DNA of 64,000 nucleotides from Chitinophagales bacterium (lineage in GTDB: Bacteria; Bacteroidota; Bacteroidia; Chitinophagales; Saprospiraceae), in NCBI GenBank assembly GCA_017303475.1, contig JAFLBO010000001.1, positions 620,001 through 684,000 on the forward strand, given 5' to 3'. Positions 35,825 to 44,954 of the stretch are shown piece after piece. The number at the start of each line of letters is the position of its first letter. The stretch's first letter is position 1. The notes below the pieces were generated by a model. The model worked only from the letters and a program-made list of their open reading frames with translations, was not told the origin of the DNA and did not search any database. The translations under genes and the position numbers were made by a program.

Positions 35825-36361
35825 TTATGCAATAATTTCCTGTTTGCGGGTCAACCAGGCATACGCTCCGAACAACAGTCCGGAGAATACCAGATCACCC
35901 ATTACGGTATTGCCAAAGAAAGGGATGCCGGCAGTGTAACAAGCCATCAGGCCTGAAAGGTTTTGAGCATACATGCCACTTTCAAGCCAGGTGCTGAAAT
36001 TGGATACCAGGAAGAACACCATGGATCCGGACAAGCTTGCGCCAAGCACCCGAAGTACGGAAACCTTATTATGCAACCAGGCGCCACCTGTAACCATTAC
36101 CAGGGCAAACGCCAGGTAAAGCCAGCCAGAGGTAATCCAAACAAACGAGCCCTGGTTAAATTCGGCATAGATCACGTTATTGATGAACAGGTCCGATATG
36201 AACAAGGATGCAAAAGGTACCAGCAACAAAAGATAATGGCGACCAAAATACGCAGCACCAAACAGCGCAATAGCTGCCAATGGCGTGAAATTGTGCGGGT
36301 GTGGCAGGAGTCGTGTAATGGTGGCCAGGGCAATGAGCGCTACGGCTATACGTTGATTCAT
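35825..36361 (-). CDS. DUF6580 membrane protein (ECF S-component-like)
   Basis: 178 residues with about five hydrophobic helices. HPHNFTPLAAIALFGAAYFG near the N-terminus and the short loops match the DUF6580 family, which resembles substrate-binding S components of ECF vitamin transporters. The substrate is unknown. It is upstream of hemH on the same strand but separated by the long hairpin; a TATCTTTG box lies upstream at 36422-36429. Confidence 0.78.
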   Translation of the reverse strand: MNQRIAVALIALATITRLLPHPHNFTPLAAIALFGAAYFGRHYLLLLVPFASLFISDLFINNVIYAEFNQGSFVWITSGWLYLAFALVMVTGGAWLHNKVSVLRVLGASLSGSMVFFLVSNFSTWLESGMYAQNLSGLMACYTAGIPFFGNTVMGDLVFSGLLFGAYAWLTRKQEIIA

Positions 36362-36421
36362 AAACGTGGTAGTTCCTGAAAAAAAGTAGATGGGGTTCCC
36401 GGTTTATAGTCCGATTGGGCA

Positions 36422-36429
36422 CAAAGATA
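36422..36429 (-). promoter_or_regulatory. Putative -7 element TATCTTTG upstream of the DUF6580 gene
   Basis: On the minus strand TATCTTTG matches TAnnTTTG about 60 nt before the start at 36361. Confidence 0.35.
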
Positions 36430-36554
36430 GAACGAACATGTCTCCCTGCGTGTCGTTTTTCCAAAAAACACTTCTGCAATTTTGCCTTGCTGTATCATTG
36501 CAGTCATTTCCGGCCAAATTCCGGTTTATTTTTGTTCAATTCCAAGCATTCAAT

Positions 36555-38411
36555 ATGTTCCAAAAATTCTCACTTGTAATAGTCGCTATCCTTTGCCTAG
36601 CAGGATCTGCTAATGGACAATATTGGCAACAACACGTTGATTATCAGATCAAAGCTGATATGGATGTCAGCAAACACCAGTACAAAGGCGAGATGCAGCT
36701 TACTTACGTAAATAATAGTCCGGATACCCTGTACAAAGCCTACTGGCATTTGTATTTCAATGCATTCCAGCCTGGAAGTATGATGGATGTGCGTTCACGC
36801 AACATTTCAGATCCGGATTCCCGTGTAGCCGATCGTATTTTCAAACTTAAGCCGGAAGAACAAGGCTGGATGAAAGTCAAAGCGCTTCAGCAAAATGGCA
36901 AACCGCTCAGCTTCCAGCACAACGAAACTATACTGGAAGTTACTCTGGCAGAACCCATTCTTCCAGGCGCTACCACTGTTTTTAATATGAGTTGGGATGC
37001 CCAGGTACCACTACAGGTGCGCAGGAATGGTCGCGACAGCAAAGAAGGGATTGACTACAGCATGGCACAATGGTACCCAAAACTGTGCGAATACGATCCA
37101 CAGGGTTGGCATGCCAATCCCTATGTTGCCCGTGAGTTTTACGGGGTTTGGGGTGATTTCGACGTTACCATCAGCATCGACAAAAATTACGTAGTGGCTG
37201 CAGGTGGTTATTTACAAAACCCACAGGAAGTTGGTCACGGATACGAGGCGCCAGGCTCTGCCCTGAAACTCCCGGCCGGGAACAAGCTGATCTGGCACTT
37301 CAAAACACCCAATGTGCATGATTTCTGCTGGGCTGCCGACCGCGATTACACACATACCTCTCTGGTGGCTGATGATGGTTCCATTATGCGCTTTTTTTGG
37401 CAAAAAGGCAAAGGGTATGACGATCAATGGGGCAAAATGCCGGGCATCATGAACCGCGCCAGAACCATCATGAACGAGCATTTCGGGAAATACCCATACC
37501 GCGAGTATTGCTTCATTCAGGGCGGCGACGGGGGCATGGAATACCCCTTGGCTACCCTCATCACCGGTAATCGCGGATTGAATTCTTTAGTTGGTGTGGC
37601 TGTACACGAACAATTGCACTCCTGGTATCAAATGATCCTGGGAAGCAATGAGAGCCTCTATGGCTGGATGGACGAAGGTTTTACCTCTTACGCCGAAGAT
37701 CTGGTGATGAACGAACTGGCTAAAGAAGGTCTGTTACCTGGCAAGAAGCCGGAAGAAAATCCGTTTTCCGGGGCTATTTCAACCTATACAGCGCTGGCTA
37801 CCAGCGGTGTCGAAGAGCCGCTGACAACCCATGCAGACCATTACCACACCAACTATGCCTACGGCATCGCCTCCTATGTAAAAGGCGCGGTATACCTGTT
37901 GCAAATGGAGTATATCATTGGAAAACAGGCTTTTGACAAAGGTTTGCTGCGTTATTTCAACACCTGGAAATTCAAGCACCCGGATGCCAATGCTGTGACG
38001 CGCTGTTTTGAAATGGAAAGCGGCCTGGAACTGGACTGGTATAAAGAAGATTGGGTGAATACGTTGAACACTATTGACTACGCCGTGAAAAGCGTGGAAA
38101 AAGAAGACAGAAAAAACACCAAAGTGGTGATTGAACGCATTGGAAGAATGGCCATGCCGCTGGATATAGTGGTTACCTACACCAACGGAGAGCAGGAGAT
38201 CTTTTACGCTCCGCTGGAAGGTATGCGTGGCGAAAAACCTGCCGAGAATAAAACACCGCGTACTGTACTTCCGGATCATCGCTGGGTAGACCCTGTTTAC
38301 GAATTTGAGATTCCGGAGAAAGTGAAAAAAGTGGCCCGTGTAGCTATTGATCCAAGCCATCGCATGGCCGATATCAATATGGAAAATAATGTCTGGGAAA
38401 AGAAGGATTAA
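36555..38411 (+). CDS. M1 family metallopeptidase, secreted
   Basis: Start taken at ATG 36555 because it opens a signal peptide (MFQKFSLVIVAILCLAGSANGQ); an in-frame ATG at 36390 adds 55 residues without a leader at its start. The 618-residue product has GGMEYP (the M1 GAMEN-type exopeptidase loop) and the zinc motif HEQLH with the third ligand Glu exactly 18 residues later in WMDEGF. Substrate-side beta domain N-terminal, helical domain C-terminal. Probably a periplasmic or surface aminopeptidase. A related, longer M1 protein is at 54869. Confidence 0.92.
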   Translation: MFQKFSLVIVAILCLAGSANGQYWQQHVDYQIKADMDVSKHQYKGEMQLTYVNNSPDTLYKAYWHLYFNAFQPGSMMDVRSRNISDPDSRVADRIFKLKPEEQGWMKVKALQQNGKPLSFQHNETILEVTLAEPILPGATTVFNMSWDAQVPLQVRRNGRDSKEGIDYSMAQWYPKLCEYDPQGWHANPYVAREFYGVWGDFDVTISIDKNYVVAAGGYLQNPQEVGHGYEAPGSALKLPAGNKLIWHFKTPNVHDFCWAADRDYTHTSLVADDGSIMRFFWQKGKGYDDQWGKMPGIMNRARTIMNEHFGKYPYREYCFIQGGDGGMEYPLATLITGNRGLNSLVGVAVHEQLHSWYQMILGSNESLYGWMDEGFTSYAEDLVMNELAKEGLLPGKKPEENPFSGAISTYTALATSGVEEPLTTHADHYHTNYAYGIASYVKGAVYLLQMEYIIGKQAFDKGLLRYFNTWKFKHPDANAVTRCFEMESGLELDWYKEDWVNTLNTIDYAVKSVEKEDRKNTKVVIERIGRMAMPLDIVVTYTNGEQEIFYAPLEGMRGEKPAENKTPRTVLPDHRWVDPVYEFEIPEKVKKVARVAIDPSHRMADINMENNVWEKKD

Positions 38412-38580
38412 TTCCAGATAAGTTTGGTTGGAGTTTTCCTTTCGTGTCCTTTGAAAAAAAAATTCACACACGTTAACACGGAAAAGAAACACAACAACAA
38501 AATTAACTAGCAATTAATTCTGATTTTTCCATATTTTAATAGGAAAAGCAGGCGTATTATCAGAAAACCATCAGGTTAAC

Positions 38581-38617
38581 AACGGGTTCCCGGAATGCAG
38601 TTTCCAGGGAACCCGTT
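38581..38617 (+). terminator. Hairpin between the M1 peptidase and rel
   Basis: AACGGGTTCCC / GGGAACCCGTT stem (11 bp), extendable inward by GGAA / TTCC with a one-base bulge, followed by GCATTTTACGGTTTTTT. Placed 170 bp after the peptidase stop and 50 bp before rel, so it could instead be a leader structure of rel. Confidence 0.7.
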
Positions 38618-38668
38618 GCATTTTACGGTTTTTTATCCGATTTTTGCTCATCGTAGCAGATAAGCAGC

Positions 38669-40972
38669 ATGATGGTGCACGAAGATTCCATGGCTGGCGC
38701 CGGCCTGAACACAGGCGCAGGACAACAAGATGATCATGTGCTGGCAGCGCATGAAACACCTACTATACCCGGTGGGGAAGAGGATCGTGCGCTTATTTCC
38801 AGATCCTACCGGAATCTGTTAAAATCCATCAAAACGCCGCTTAATGCGGAAGACAGGGATAATATCCGGGCAGCTTTTGAGATGGCTGCTCAGGCCCACC
38901 AGACGCAAAGAAGAAAGTCCGGCGAACCCTACATTACGCACCCTATTGAGGTAGCGAGGATATGTGTAGAAGAGATTGGCCTGGGGCCAACTGCGGTCAT
39001 TTGTGCTTTGTTGCACGATGTGGTAGAAGATACCGACATCAGTTTAAAGGAAATTCATGAGCAATTCGGAGATAAAATTGCCCGAATTGTGGATGGACTT
39101 ACCAAACTTGATGGCCTGCACGATTCCGAAAGTCCGCAAGCTGAAAACCTCTCCAAGGTATTAAAAGCCATGCTGTTCGACGTGCGGGTGGTACTGATCA
39201 AAATGGCCGACCGCCTGCATAATTTGCGCACCATCAAAAGTATGGCGCAGCACAAGCAGCTGAAAATTGCGGCCGAAACCTCCTTCATTTACACCCCCTT
39301 GGCGCATCGTTTGGGGTTGTACAACATTAAAAACGAATTTCAGGATATCTGTTTCAAGATAACCCACCGCGAGGTTTACCATGAAATTGCCGCCAAACTA
39401 TCCGAAACCAAACGCGCCCGGCAGTCTTACATTGATGAGTTCACCAGTCCATTGATCAAATCCCTGGAAGAGCATCAGATCCCGTTTGAAATTGTAGGAC
39501 GGCCCAAGAGCATTTATTCCATTTACAACAAGATCAAAACCAAAAATGTCCCGTTTGAGGACATATACGATCTGTTTGCAGTGCGGATTATCCTGGATGT
39601 TAAGCCAGAACAGGAAAAAAGTGCCTGCTGGCAGGTTTATTCCATTGTAACAGATACGTATGCGCCCATTACCCAGCGAATAAAGGACTGGATTTCCATT
39701 CCTAAAGCCAATGGATATGAGTCGCTGCACGCCACTGTGGTTGGCCCGGGAGGGCGTTATGTGGAAGTACAGATCCGGTCCAAACGTATGGACGATATTG
39801 CGGAGCGTGGTTTTGCGGCGCACTGGAAATATAAGGGCATAGAAGGCACCAATACACGCGCCAATAACTACGAAAACTGGCTGGCTCAGGTGCGTGAATC
39901 GCTGGAAAACCAGGAGTCCGGCAGTGCCGTGGAGTTCCTGGCAGACTTTCAGAGCAACCTTTTTGCGGAGGAAGTCCATGTGTTTACACCTAAAGGGCAG
40001 ATGAAAATTCTGCCGGATGGGGCTACCGCTTTGGATTTTGCTTTTAGCATCCACTCAGATGTAGGTTGCACCTGTAGGGTGGTACGCGTGAACAACAAGA
40101 TTGTTCCTTTCACCTACAAACTGGAAAACGGGGATCAGATAGAGATCATTACCGATAAAAACCAGAAGCCCAGCGAAGACTGGCTTCAGTTTGTGGTAAC
40201 TTCAAAGGCCAAAAACCGCATTCGTTCCGCCTTAAAGGAAGTAAAACGCGAGCAGGCAGCCTACGGAAAGGAAATCCTTGAGCGTAAACTCAATGCGCTC
40301 AAAGTTCCTGTTGAAGAAAACTGTGACAACCTGGCCAAATTCTATGGTTTCCCGAACCGAATGGAGTTCCTGAGTGCCATTTACCTGGAACAGGTTAACC
40401 TGCGTTTGATTTCCAAACGTTTCGCGGTGGACGGAAATTACCTGGTTGAAAAGCCTCAAACCACTGAACGGCTTCCAGGCAAACCTAAAAATCCGGTTCT
40501 CAACCCCAAAACGACCAATAAGCCGGAGGTTTACCTCAATGGTGAACCAGGCACTATGTACAAATACTCCTTTGCTACCTGCTGTAACCCTATGGCAGGC
40601 GATGATATATTCGGATTTGTGCTGGTACAGGGCGGCGTGCGCATTCACCGGGCAACCTGCTCCAATGCCAACAACCTGTATGCCCAACATGCCCACCGAA
40701 TTTTGAAGGCCGAATGGGGTAATATTGCCAAAACTGATTTTCTGGCAGACATTATCATTACTGGTATAGACATCGGTTCAGGAGTGATTAGTTCCCTGAC
40801 CAATACTTTGGCAGATATGGGCATTAACATCCGCTCCTTCTCCATTTCAGGTGAAGGCGGATACTTCGAAGGCCGTGTTTCCATGGTAGTAGCCAATACC
40901 GACCATCTTCAGCAGGCCCTCCTGGCACTGAAAAAGTTTGACTGGGTGAATAGCGCTTCCCGAACGGAATAA
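38669..40972 (+). CDS. rel: RelA/SpoT-family (p)ppGpp synthetase/hydrolase
   Basis: 767 residues, bifunctional layout. HD hydrolase domain about 70-215 with the metal-binding pair H116-D117 (LLHDVVEDT), synthetase domain about 260-410 (GRPKSIYSIYNKI, RIILD, KANGYESLHATVVGP), TGS domain (VHVFTPKGQMKILPDGATALDFA), a conserved-Cys region (FATCCNPMAGDDI) and C-terminal ACT domain (about 690-767). Both enzymatic motif sets look intact. It mediates the stringent response. It converges with fahA with 4 bp between stops. ATG 38672 is an alternative start. Confidence 0.96.
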   Translation: MMVHEDSMAGAGLNTGAGQQDDHVLAAHETPTIPGGEEDRALISRSYRNLLKSIKTPLNAEDRDNIRAAFEMAAQAHQTQRRKSGEPYITHPIEVARICVEEIGLGPTAVICALLHDVVEDTDISLKEIHEQFGDKIARIVDGLTKLDGLHDSESPQAENLSKVLKAMLFDVRVVLIKMADRLHNLRTIKSMAQHKQLKIAAETSFIYTPLAHRLGLYNIKNEFQDICFKITHREVYHEIAAKLSETKRARQSYIDEFTSPLIKSLEEHQIPFEIVGRPKSIYSIYNKIKTKNVPFEDIYDLFAVRIILDVKPEQEKSACWQVYSIVTDTYAPITQRIKDWISIPKANGYESLHATVVGPGGRYVEVQIRSKRMDDIAERGFAAHWKYKGIEGTNTRANNYENWLAQVRESLENQESGSAVEFLADFQSNLFAEEVHVFTPKGQMKILPDGATALDFAFSIHSDVGCTCRVVRVNNKIVPFTYKLENGDQIEIITDKNQKPSEDWLQFVVTSKAKNRIRSALKEVKREQAAYGKEILERKLNALKVPVEENCDNLAKFYGFPNRMEFLSAIYLEQVNLRLISKRFAVDGNYLVEKPQTTERLPGKPKNPVLNPKTTNKPEVYLNGEPGTMYKYSFATCCNPMAGDDIFGFVLVQGGVRIHRATCSNANNLYAQHAHRILKAEWGNIAKTDFLADIIITGIDIGSGVISSLTNTLADMGINIRSFSISGEGGYFEGRVSMVVANTDHLQQALLALKKFDWVNSASRTE

Positions 40973-40976
40973 AGAC

Positions 40977-42224
40977 TTAGAGGGCGGGTAAAACTGCCCC
41001 GCTTACTTCACCAAATCCAATTTTAGCTCCGTTTTCACCAGCCCAGCCGCGTATGGTAAGGGTGTCTCCATCCTGTAAAAAGGTTCGGGTGCTGCCATCA
41101 GCCATGTTGAGTGGATTTTTACCTCCCCAGGACAATTCCAATAAGGAGCCATAGCTATCCGGAGTTGGTCCACTGATGGTGCCGCTGGCCAGTAAGTCGC
41201 CCACCTGCACATTGCATCCGTTAACCGTATGATGGGCCAGTTGCTGGGCCATAGACCAGTACAGGTATTTAGTATTAGAACGACAGATCAGAGTTTCTTT
41301 GTCCTGACCCTGCGTTTTTACTGTAACTTCAAGAGCAATATCGCAGTTTTTAGCGCCTTTTGTTTTCAGGTATTCCAGAGGCGCCGGCGTTTGTTTAGGG
41401 CCTTTTACCCGGTGTGGTTTCAGAGCTTCCAGAGGCACAATCCAGGGAGAGATACTGGAACCGAAGTTTTTGCCCAAAAATGGTCCCAGTGGAACATATT
41501 CCCAACGTTGAATATCGCGGGCGCTCCAGTCGTTGAACAACACCAGGCCGTAGATATACTCTTCAGCTTTTTCAACCGGAATTGGCTCCCCGAGCGCGCT
41601 TTCTTTGCCAATGACAAAAGCTACCTCCAGCTCAAAATCCAGCTGACGAGAGGCTGCATACACCGGAGTGTCTGGTGCACCGCCAGGAGGCAGAATCTGG
41701 CCTTTGGGGCGGCGGATGGGCGTGCCGGAAACAACAATGGAGGACGCCCGGCCGTGGTAACCTACCGGAATCCAGCGCCAGTTGGGCAACAGTGGGTTGT
41801 CGGGGCGAAACATTTTACCCACATTGGTAGCATGCTCAATGCTGCTGTAAAAATCCGTATAATTGGGTACCTGAATTGGCATCAGCATGGTTGCCTTGCC
41901 GCGCTCAACCAGAATATTAGATGCATTTTCCGGTTTCTGCGGGAGACTAAGCCAGTCCTGTACCTTTTTGCGCACCCGGTTGGTAACAGGTTTGCCAAGG
42001 GCAATAAAGCCATTCAGGGTAGCTTGAGTGAATATTTTGACAAAGAATCTGCGTTTTCCGAACAGACCAGCCTCAGCTGCAGCTGCAAGGTCTACAATAT
42101 GATTTCCAATGGCCATGCCGGCTCTTGGACGCTGGTCGCCGGTATGAAAGACACCAATGGGCAAATTGAAAAGAGAAAAATCAGAATCGGCCGGAATAGA
42201 CAGCCAGGAATGTGTGGATGGCAT
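40977..42224 (-). CDS. fahA: Fumarylacetoacetase
   Basis: 415 residues, full length for the eukaryote-like FAH. It cleaves fumarylacetoacetate into fumarate and acetoacetate, the last step of tyrosine degradation. Visible: YTDFYSSIEHATNVGKMFR (metal-binding and active-site region), GYHGRASSIVVSGTPI, LDFELEVAFVIG and GDLLASGTISGP. Other tyrosine-degradation genes are not in the window. Confidence 0.95.
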   Translation of the reverse strand: MPSTHSWLSIPADSDFSLFNLPIGVFHTGDQRPRAGMAIGNHIVDLAAAAEAGLFGKRRFFVKIFTQATLNGFIALGKPVTNRVRKKVQDWLSLPQKPENASNILVERGKATMLMPIQVPNYTDFYSSIEHATNVGKMFRPDNPLLPNWRWIPVGYHGRASSIVVSGTPIRRPKGQILPPGGAPDTPVYAASRQLDFELEVAFVIGKESALGEPIPVEKAEEYIYGLVLFNDWSARDIQRWEYVPLGPFLGKNFGSSISPWIVPLEALKPHRVKGPKQTPAPLEYLKTKGAKNCDIALEVTVKTQGQDKETLICRSNTKYLYWSMAQQLAHHTVNGCNVQVGDLLASGTISGPTPDSYGSLLELSWGGKNPLNMADGSTRTFLQDGDTLTIRGWAGENGAKIGFGEVSGAVLPAL

Positions 42225-42319
42225 GACGAATGTTAGGGTAAGGGAGAAAAGGTCCCGAAAGCTGCAAAGTTCTTTATTTTACCGCTCCGGAAGTGCATTT
42301 CAACTGCCAAAATTGTGTC

Positions 42320-42327
42320 TAAATTTG
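42320..42327 (+). promoter_or_regulatory. Putative -7 element TAAATTTG
   Basis: TAAATTTG matches TAnnTTTG and lies 42 nt before the GTG start at 42370 in the gap divergent from fahA. It supports the GTG start over upstream ATGs that would overlap fahA. Confidence 0.45.
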
Positions 42328-42369
42328 CGCAACCGATTACAGCTCATCCCAATATTACACACCACACCA

Positions 42370-43113
42370 GTGAAAAAATCGCTTAAATCCGACATAATTG
42401 ACACCATTAAGACGCCTTTTTTAGGTCCTGACGGTGCAACGGTGCGCAAAAGGTCGTTCCGGAGTGTCATGTTGTACGCCATCAGTTATCCGTTCAGTAC
42501 CGGCATAGTTATTTACGCAGGTTTGATGACCTTCTCGATGGTGCTTACCAATATCACCGGATTTTTGCCAGAAATAGCGCGGGATCTCTACAAAGGTGAA
42601 CTAAATACTGCAGGATCCATTTTCACCTGGCTGTTTGCGTTTTTTCTGGGCGGTTTTTTTGCCGGATGGTGTACGGAACGGGAAAAGCTATTAAAGTGGA
42701 AGTTTTTGCATTTATTACCACTGCTTACTGTTGTTTGCTGTTACCTGACCGTGGGTTTTTCCGGAAAAAAATCCGACGCACTTAATCCGGTCCTTTTTCC
42801 GGCAATGGTTTTGTTTACTGTAGGCGTTTTAAACGCCATGGTTAGTTTAACCACTTCTTCGTTAATCAAAGCGAGTCAAATGACCGGTATGGTGGTGGAA
42901 CTGGGAGTAGATGTAGCTGAATTATTCCATTCAGAAGGCGAAAAACGTCGTCTAATACGTCGTGAAGCCTGGCTGCGCATTGTAGTGATGTGCAGTTTTA
43001 TCGGCGGCGCCATGCTGAGCGTGGCCTTTTTCCCACAAATTGGCACCAAAGTATTTTTTGTCCCGGCCGGGATTATAGCAAGCGTAATGGTTTATGACGT
43101 GTGGAAACTCTAA
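42370..43113 (+). CDS. DUF1275 (YoaK-like) membrane protein
   Basis: Start taken at GTG 42370 (VKKSLKSDIIDTIKTP); longer readings overlap fahA on the other strand and have no family character. The 247-residue product has about six membrane helices, with FLPEIARDLYKGEL, FAFFLGGFFAGWC and NAMVSLTTSSLIKASQMTGMVVELG, the pattern of DUF1275/YoaK. Function unknown. Followed 21 bp downstream by an E2-like acyltransferase domain. Confidence 0.82.
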   Translation: MKKSLKSDIIDTIKTPFLGPDGATVRKRSFRSVMLYAISYPFSTGIVIYAGLMTFSMVLTNITGFLPEIARDLYKGELNTAGSIFTWLFAFFLGGFFAGWCTEREKLLKWKFLHLLPLLTVVCCYLTVGFSGKKSDALNPVLFPAMVLFTVGVLNAMVSLTTSSLIKASQMTGMVVELGVDVAELFHSEGEKRRLIRREAWLRIVVMCSFIGGAMLSVAFFPQIGTKVFFVPAGIIASVMVYDVWKL

Positions 43114-43134
43114 GAGCATCAACACAGCACTATC

Positions 43135-43950
43135 ATGGAGGATACCTTTAACAGCGACTGGCGCATACTCACTGCGGCAATTTATCAGAAGCCCAGAGAT
43201 TCCAAGATTTTGGGATCTATAGAGCTGGATGTAACTGAATTAGAGCAGTTTATCCAGGAAAAAAGGCAAAAAAAGTTAAAAATAACCCTCACACATGTGA
43301 TGCTTTTGTTGCTCGCCAGAGGTATTCATCAAGATGTTCTGCCGCTGAATTGTTATGTGCGAAGAGGTCGGCTAGTACCCAGAAAATCTGTAGATGTGTC
43401 GGTAACAGTCATGGGCCCGAACGGAGAATTGTCCACTGTGAAAGTAACCGGAGCCGAGCACCTTACGTTGAATGCCCTGGCAGAGGTAATGCAACAGGAG
43501 GTTCTGCGCGCCCGCAAAGGCAAGGCTGAACACGTAAAAAAAGCTCGAAGCCTGCCATCCATGTTGCCTTGGCCATTGCGGCAATGGGTGGTAAATCTGG
43601 TGCGCTGGATTACCATAGATCTGAGTATTCCGCTCCCGTTTCTGGGACTGCATCCAGACAGTTTCGGCACCTTCGTTTTATCGAATATCGGGAGTATTGG
43701 CCTGGATGTGGGCTACCCTGCCCTTGCCCCTTTTTCCAATGTAGCGATGGTGGTTACGCAAGGCAGCATAACAAGTAAACCAGCCGTACATGAGGGTCAA
43801 ATTGCCATACGAAGAATGCTGACCGTGAGTGCTGCTGTGGATCATCGTGTGGTGGATGCCGGTCATATGGGCAAGTTGTTCAACTCCTTGCGCAAACAAT
43901 TAAAACATCCGGAATGGCTGGACCGCACACCTGAATACACCTCAGGTTAA
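43135..43950 (+). CDS. Stand-alone 2-oxoacid dehydrogenase E2-type acyltransferase domain
   Basis: 271 residues equal to just the catalytic domain of E2 enzymes. TFVLSNIGSIGLDVGYPALAPFSNVAMVV and AVDHRVVDAGHMGKL carry the catalytic His (usual DHRxxDG; here DHRVVDAG, one residue longer before Gly). No lipoyl domain, no E1/E3-binding domain and no E1 gene nearby, so it is probably not part of a dehydrogenase complex; acyl transfer to another acceptor is an inference. Its 3' end overlaps the convergent ubiA-like gene by 9 bp. Confidence 0.82.
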   Translation: MEDTFNSDWRILTAAIYQKPRDSKILGSIELDVTELEQFIQEKRQKKLKITLTHVMLLLLARGIHQDVLPLNCYVRRGRLVPRKSVDVSVTVMGPNGELSTVKVTGAEHLTLNALAEVMQQEVLRARKGKAEHVKKARSLPSMLPWPLRQWVVNLVRWITIDLSIPLPFLGLHPDSFGTFVLSNIGSIGLDVGYPALAPFSNVAMVVTQGSITSKPAVHEGQIAIRRMLTVSAAVDHRVVDAGHMGKLFNSLRKQLKHPEWLDRTPEYTSG

Positions 43951-44805
43951 CAAATCCACCACCACAAAACTGCCAAAAAGCAGGCTTGCAATGCCATTGG
44001 TAGTAAAAAATGCGAGGTTCACCCGACTCAAGTCGTTTGGTTTAACCAAAAAATGCTGATAGGCCAGCAATACCAGGAAAACGCCTGTTCCAGTCCAGAG
44101 CAGCCAACCTGTTTGTGGAGCTGCACTTACCAGATGTCTGGCTGCCAGCACCATGAACAAGGCCGTTCCCAGGTGCATCCACTCCGAAATGCGCAGTGCG
44201 CCTCTTTTTCCGAAGAAAGAAGGCATGGAATACAATTGCTGCGAGCGATCAAAGTCTTCATCCTGAAGCGCATAAATCACGTCAAATCCTGCCACCCACA
44301 ACAATACTGCGCCACTGTACAGCACAGGAATCCAGTCGAAATGGCCGGTAACTGCCAGATACGCTCCAACCGGCGCCAGGCTCAGGCCTAATCCCAGCAC
44401 TACATGACAAAGCCATGTGAAACGTTTGGTGTAAGAATAACCCAGCACCACCAGCAATGCAACAGGCGAAAGCCAAAAGCACAGTGGATTAATGAACCAG
44501 GTACATAGAATAAACAGCACACAATTAAGGATTACGAAGGCCAGGGCAGCATTGGGAGAGATTACACCTGCAGGGATTTCCCGGACTTTGGTGCGTGGAT
44601 TTGCTGCATCGATATCTCGATCCAGCCATCTGTTGAAAGCCATGGCTGCACTCCTGGCAAAAACCATACATAATACCACCAGCAAAAACTTTTGCCAGCT
44701 GATGGAGCCACCTGCAACACTTGTTCCGACAAAAAAACCAACCATGGCAAAAGGCATGGCAAATATGGTGTGACTGAATTTTACCAGAGAAAGGTAGTTT
44801 TTCAT
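43942..44805 (-). CDS. ubiA: UbiA-family polyprenyltransferase
   Basis: Start taken at ATG 44805 (MKNYLSLVKFSHTIFAMPFA); the upstream in-frame start at 44886 adds 27 residues without family character. The 287-residue membrane protein has the first Asp-rich motif NRWLDRDID (58-66), EIPAG, and a second Asp-containing region DVIYALQDEDFD. UbiA/MqnP enzymes prenylate 4-hydroxybenzoate or a futalosine-pathway intermediate for quinone synthesis; complex I with no cytochrome context does not decide which. The gene symbol is therefore family-level. Confidence 0.88.
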   Translation of the reverse strand: MKNYLSLVKFSHTIFAMPFAMVGFFVGTSVAGGSISWQKFLLVVLCMVFARSAAMAFNRWLDRDIDAANPRTKVREIPAGVISPNAALAFVILNCVLFILCTWFINPLCFWLSPVALLVVLGYSYTKRFTWLCHVVLGLGLSLAPVGAYLAVTGHFDWIPVLYSGAVLLWVAGFDVIYALQDEDFDRSQQLYSMPSFFGKRGALRISEWMHLGTALFMVLAARHLVSAAPQTGWLLWTGTGVFLVLLAYQHFLVKPNDLSRVNLAFFTTNGIASLLFGSFVVVDLLT

Positions 44806-44915
44806 AGTGGGCAAAGATGCGGCAGGAGACGGAAATCTACCTTGATTTGTACGAGAAAATAAGCGGTTCATCCAAGATTCAGGCAAGTGTGAACCTTCGT
44901 GCTGTGAAACATTTT

Positions 44916-44923
44916 TACCTTTG
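44916..44923 (+). promoter_or_regulatory. Putative -7 element TACCTTTG upstream of fabH
   Basis: TACCTTTG matches TAnnTTTG 31 nt before the fabH ATG at 44955, in the gap divergent from the ubiA-like gene. Confidence 0.5.
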
Positions 44924-44954
44924 CCTCGGTTCTGACTATTATTAAATTCTTTTC

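Noticed and set aside
41229..42236. Plus-strand ORF of 335 codons opposite fahA.
   Set aside because: Lies entirely within fahA on the other strand and shows no domain character; fahA motifs are intact.
42157..42369. Longer N-terminus for the DUF1275 gene.
   Set aside because: It would overlap the start of the divergent fahA gene and includes the TAAATTTG promoter box; family similarity begins after GTG 42370.
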